A stretch of 42,650 nucleotides of DNA, from positions 1-42,650 of the forward strand of contig JAKLPW010000269.1 in the NCBI GenBank assembly GCA_022013675.1, read 5' to 3'. How positions within the stretch are numbered: position 1 is the first letter of the stretch; every line of letters begins with the position of its first letter. Positions 42,563-42,650 of this stretch are shown in pieces. The notes beneath the pieces are model-generated. The model searched no databases. It saw nothing but the letters and a program-made list of their open reading frames with translations, and was not told the DNA's origin. This stretch comes from Anaerolineae bacterium. GTDB taxonomy: Bacteria > Chloroflexota > Anaerolineae > JAKLPW01. The position numbers and the translations under genes were made by a program.

Positions 42563-42650
42563 ATGTTGAAAGCTCGTACCGACTGGAATCGAAAGCCTTT
42601 CAGACCATCGCCGTGCAGGACATTTCGGCTGGCGTTACATGCGAAGAAAG
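42563..42650 (+). CDS. Possible partial gene, leaderless, cut by the window edge
   Basis: From ATG 42563 the frame MLKARTDWNRKPFRPSPCRT stays open for 29 codons to the edge. It starts at the predicted transcription start and has no ribosome binding site, so it would be leaderless. No family is recognised. The true start of the downstream gene may lie outside the window. Confidence 0.25.
   Translation, partial: MLKARTDWNRKPFRPSPCRTFRLALHAKK

Overview
The window reads as one contig from a moderately GC-rich bacterium, most likely a Chloroflexota member of the Anaerolineae type. The lineage call is an inference. It rests on secreted proteins with Thr-Pro (TPTPT) linkers, one of which ends in a short LLPLVMK-like tail; a sugar-binding lipoprotein with a repeated VEKEVEK linker; a DUF951 protein near mnmE; an RpoC with a long coiled insertion; and many degenerate palindromic or tandem intergenic repeats. 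No rRNA, tRNA, CRISPR array or transposase gene was recognised.

Layout. 1-1894 (minus strand): an HD-domain phosphohydrolase cut by the window edge, a TIGR01906-type membrane protein and a PIG-L deacetylase. 1895-6681: two secreted carbohydrate-binding-type proteins, each with a strong promoter, set among repeats. 6682-9649 (minus): a GT4 glycosyltransferase, mnmE and a DUF951 protein. 9809-16888: LacI regulator 1, a CUT1 sugar ABC transporter (binding protein, two permeases, ATPase) and a UroD-family protein, closed by a nested terminator. 17077-22198: a chain made of a Vps62-like protein, a PfkB kinase, a relic of an alkaline-phosphatase-superfamily enzyme, an MFS transporter, a second Vps62-like lipoprotein and a glycerophosphodiester phosphodiesterase. 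A decayed PfkB fragment follows. 22560-29251: a ParB/DUF4032-like plus alpha/beta-hydrolase fusion, then iolG, LacI regulator 2, iolM and iolN. 29405-42650: housekeeping genes: rsmD, rpoC without rpoB, a class A penicillin-binding protein, a polysaccharide deacetylase, malic enzyme, a queuosine-precursor transporter, era, and a promoter at the right edge.

How the genes may work together. The accessory half (9.8-29.3 kb) looks like a uptake-and-breakdown locus for a cyclitol or a cyclitol phosphodiester. IolG, IolM and IolN homologues match the first three steps of the non-phosphorylating inositol route described in Thermotoga maritima: myo-inositol to scyllo-inosose, to a diketo-inositol, to 5-keto-L-gluconate. 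Upstream lie a CUT1 importer, a GDPD enzyme able in principle to release a polyol from a glycerophosphodiester, and a PfkB kinase. Two LacI regulators start the two halves. Each has a consensus promoter whose start site is covered by nearly the same palindrome, TGCACACGTGTGCA or TGCAAACGTGTGCG, which suggests shared control.

The most unusual items are the ParB-like/hydrolase fusion with a displaced nucleophile Ser, the two gene relics, the paired operators, and the rpoC-PBP transcription unit.
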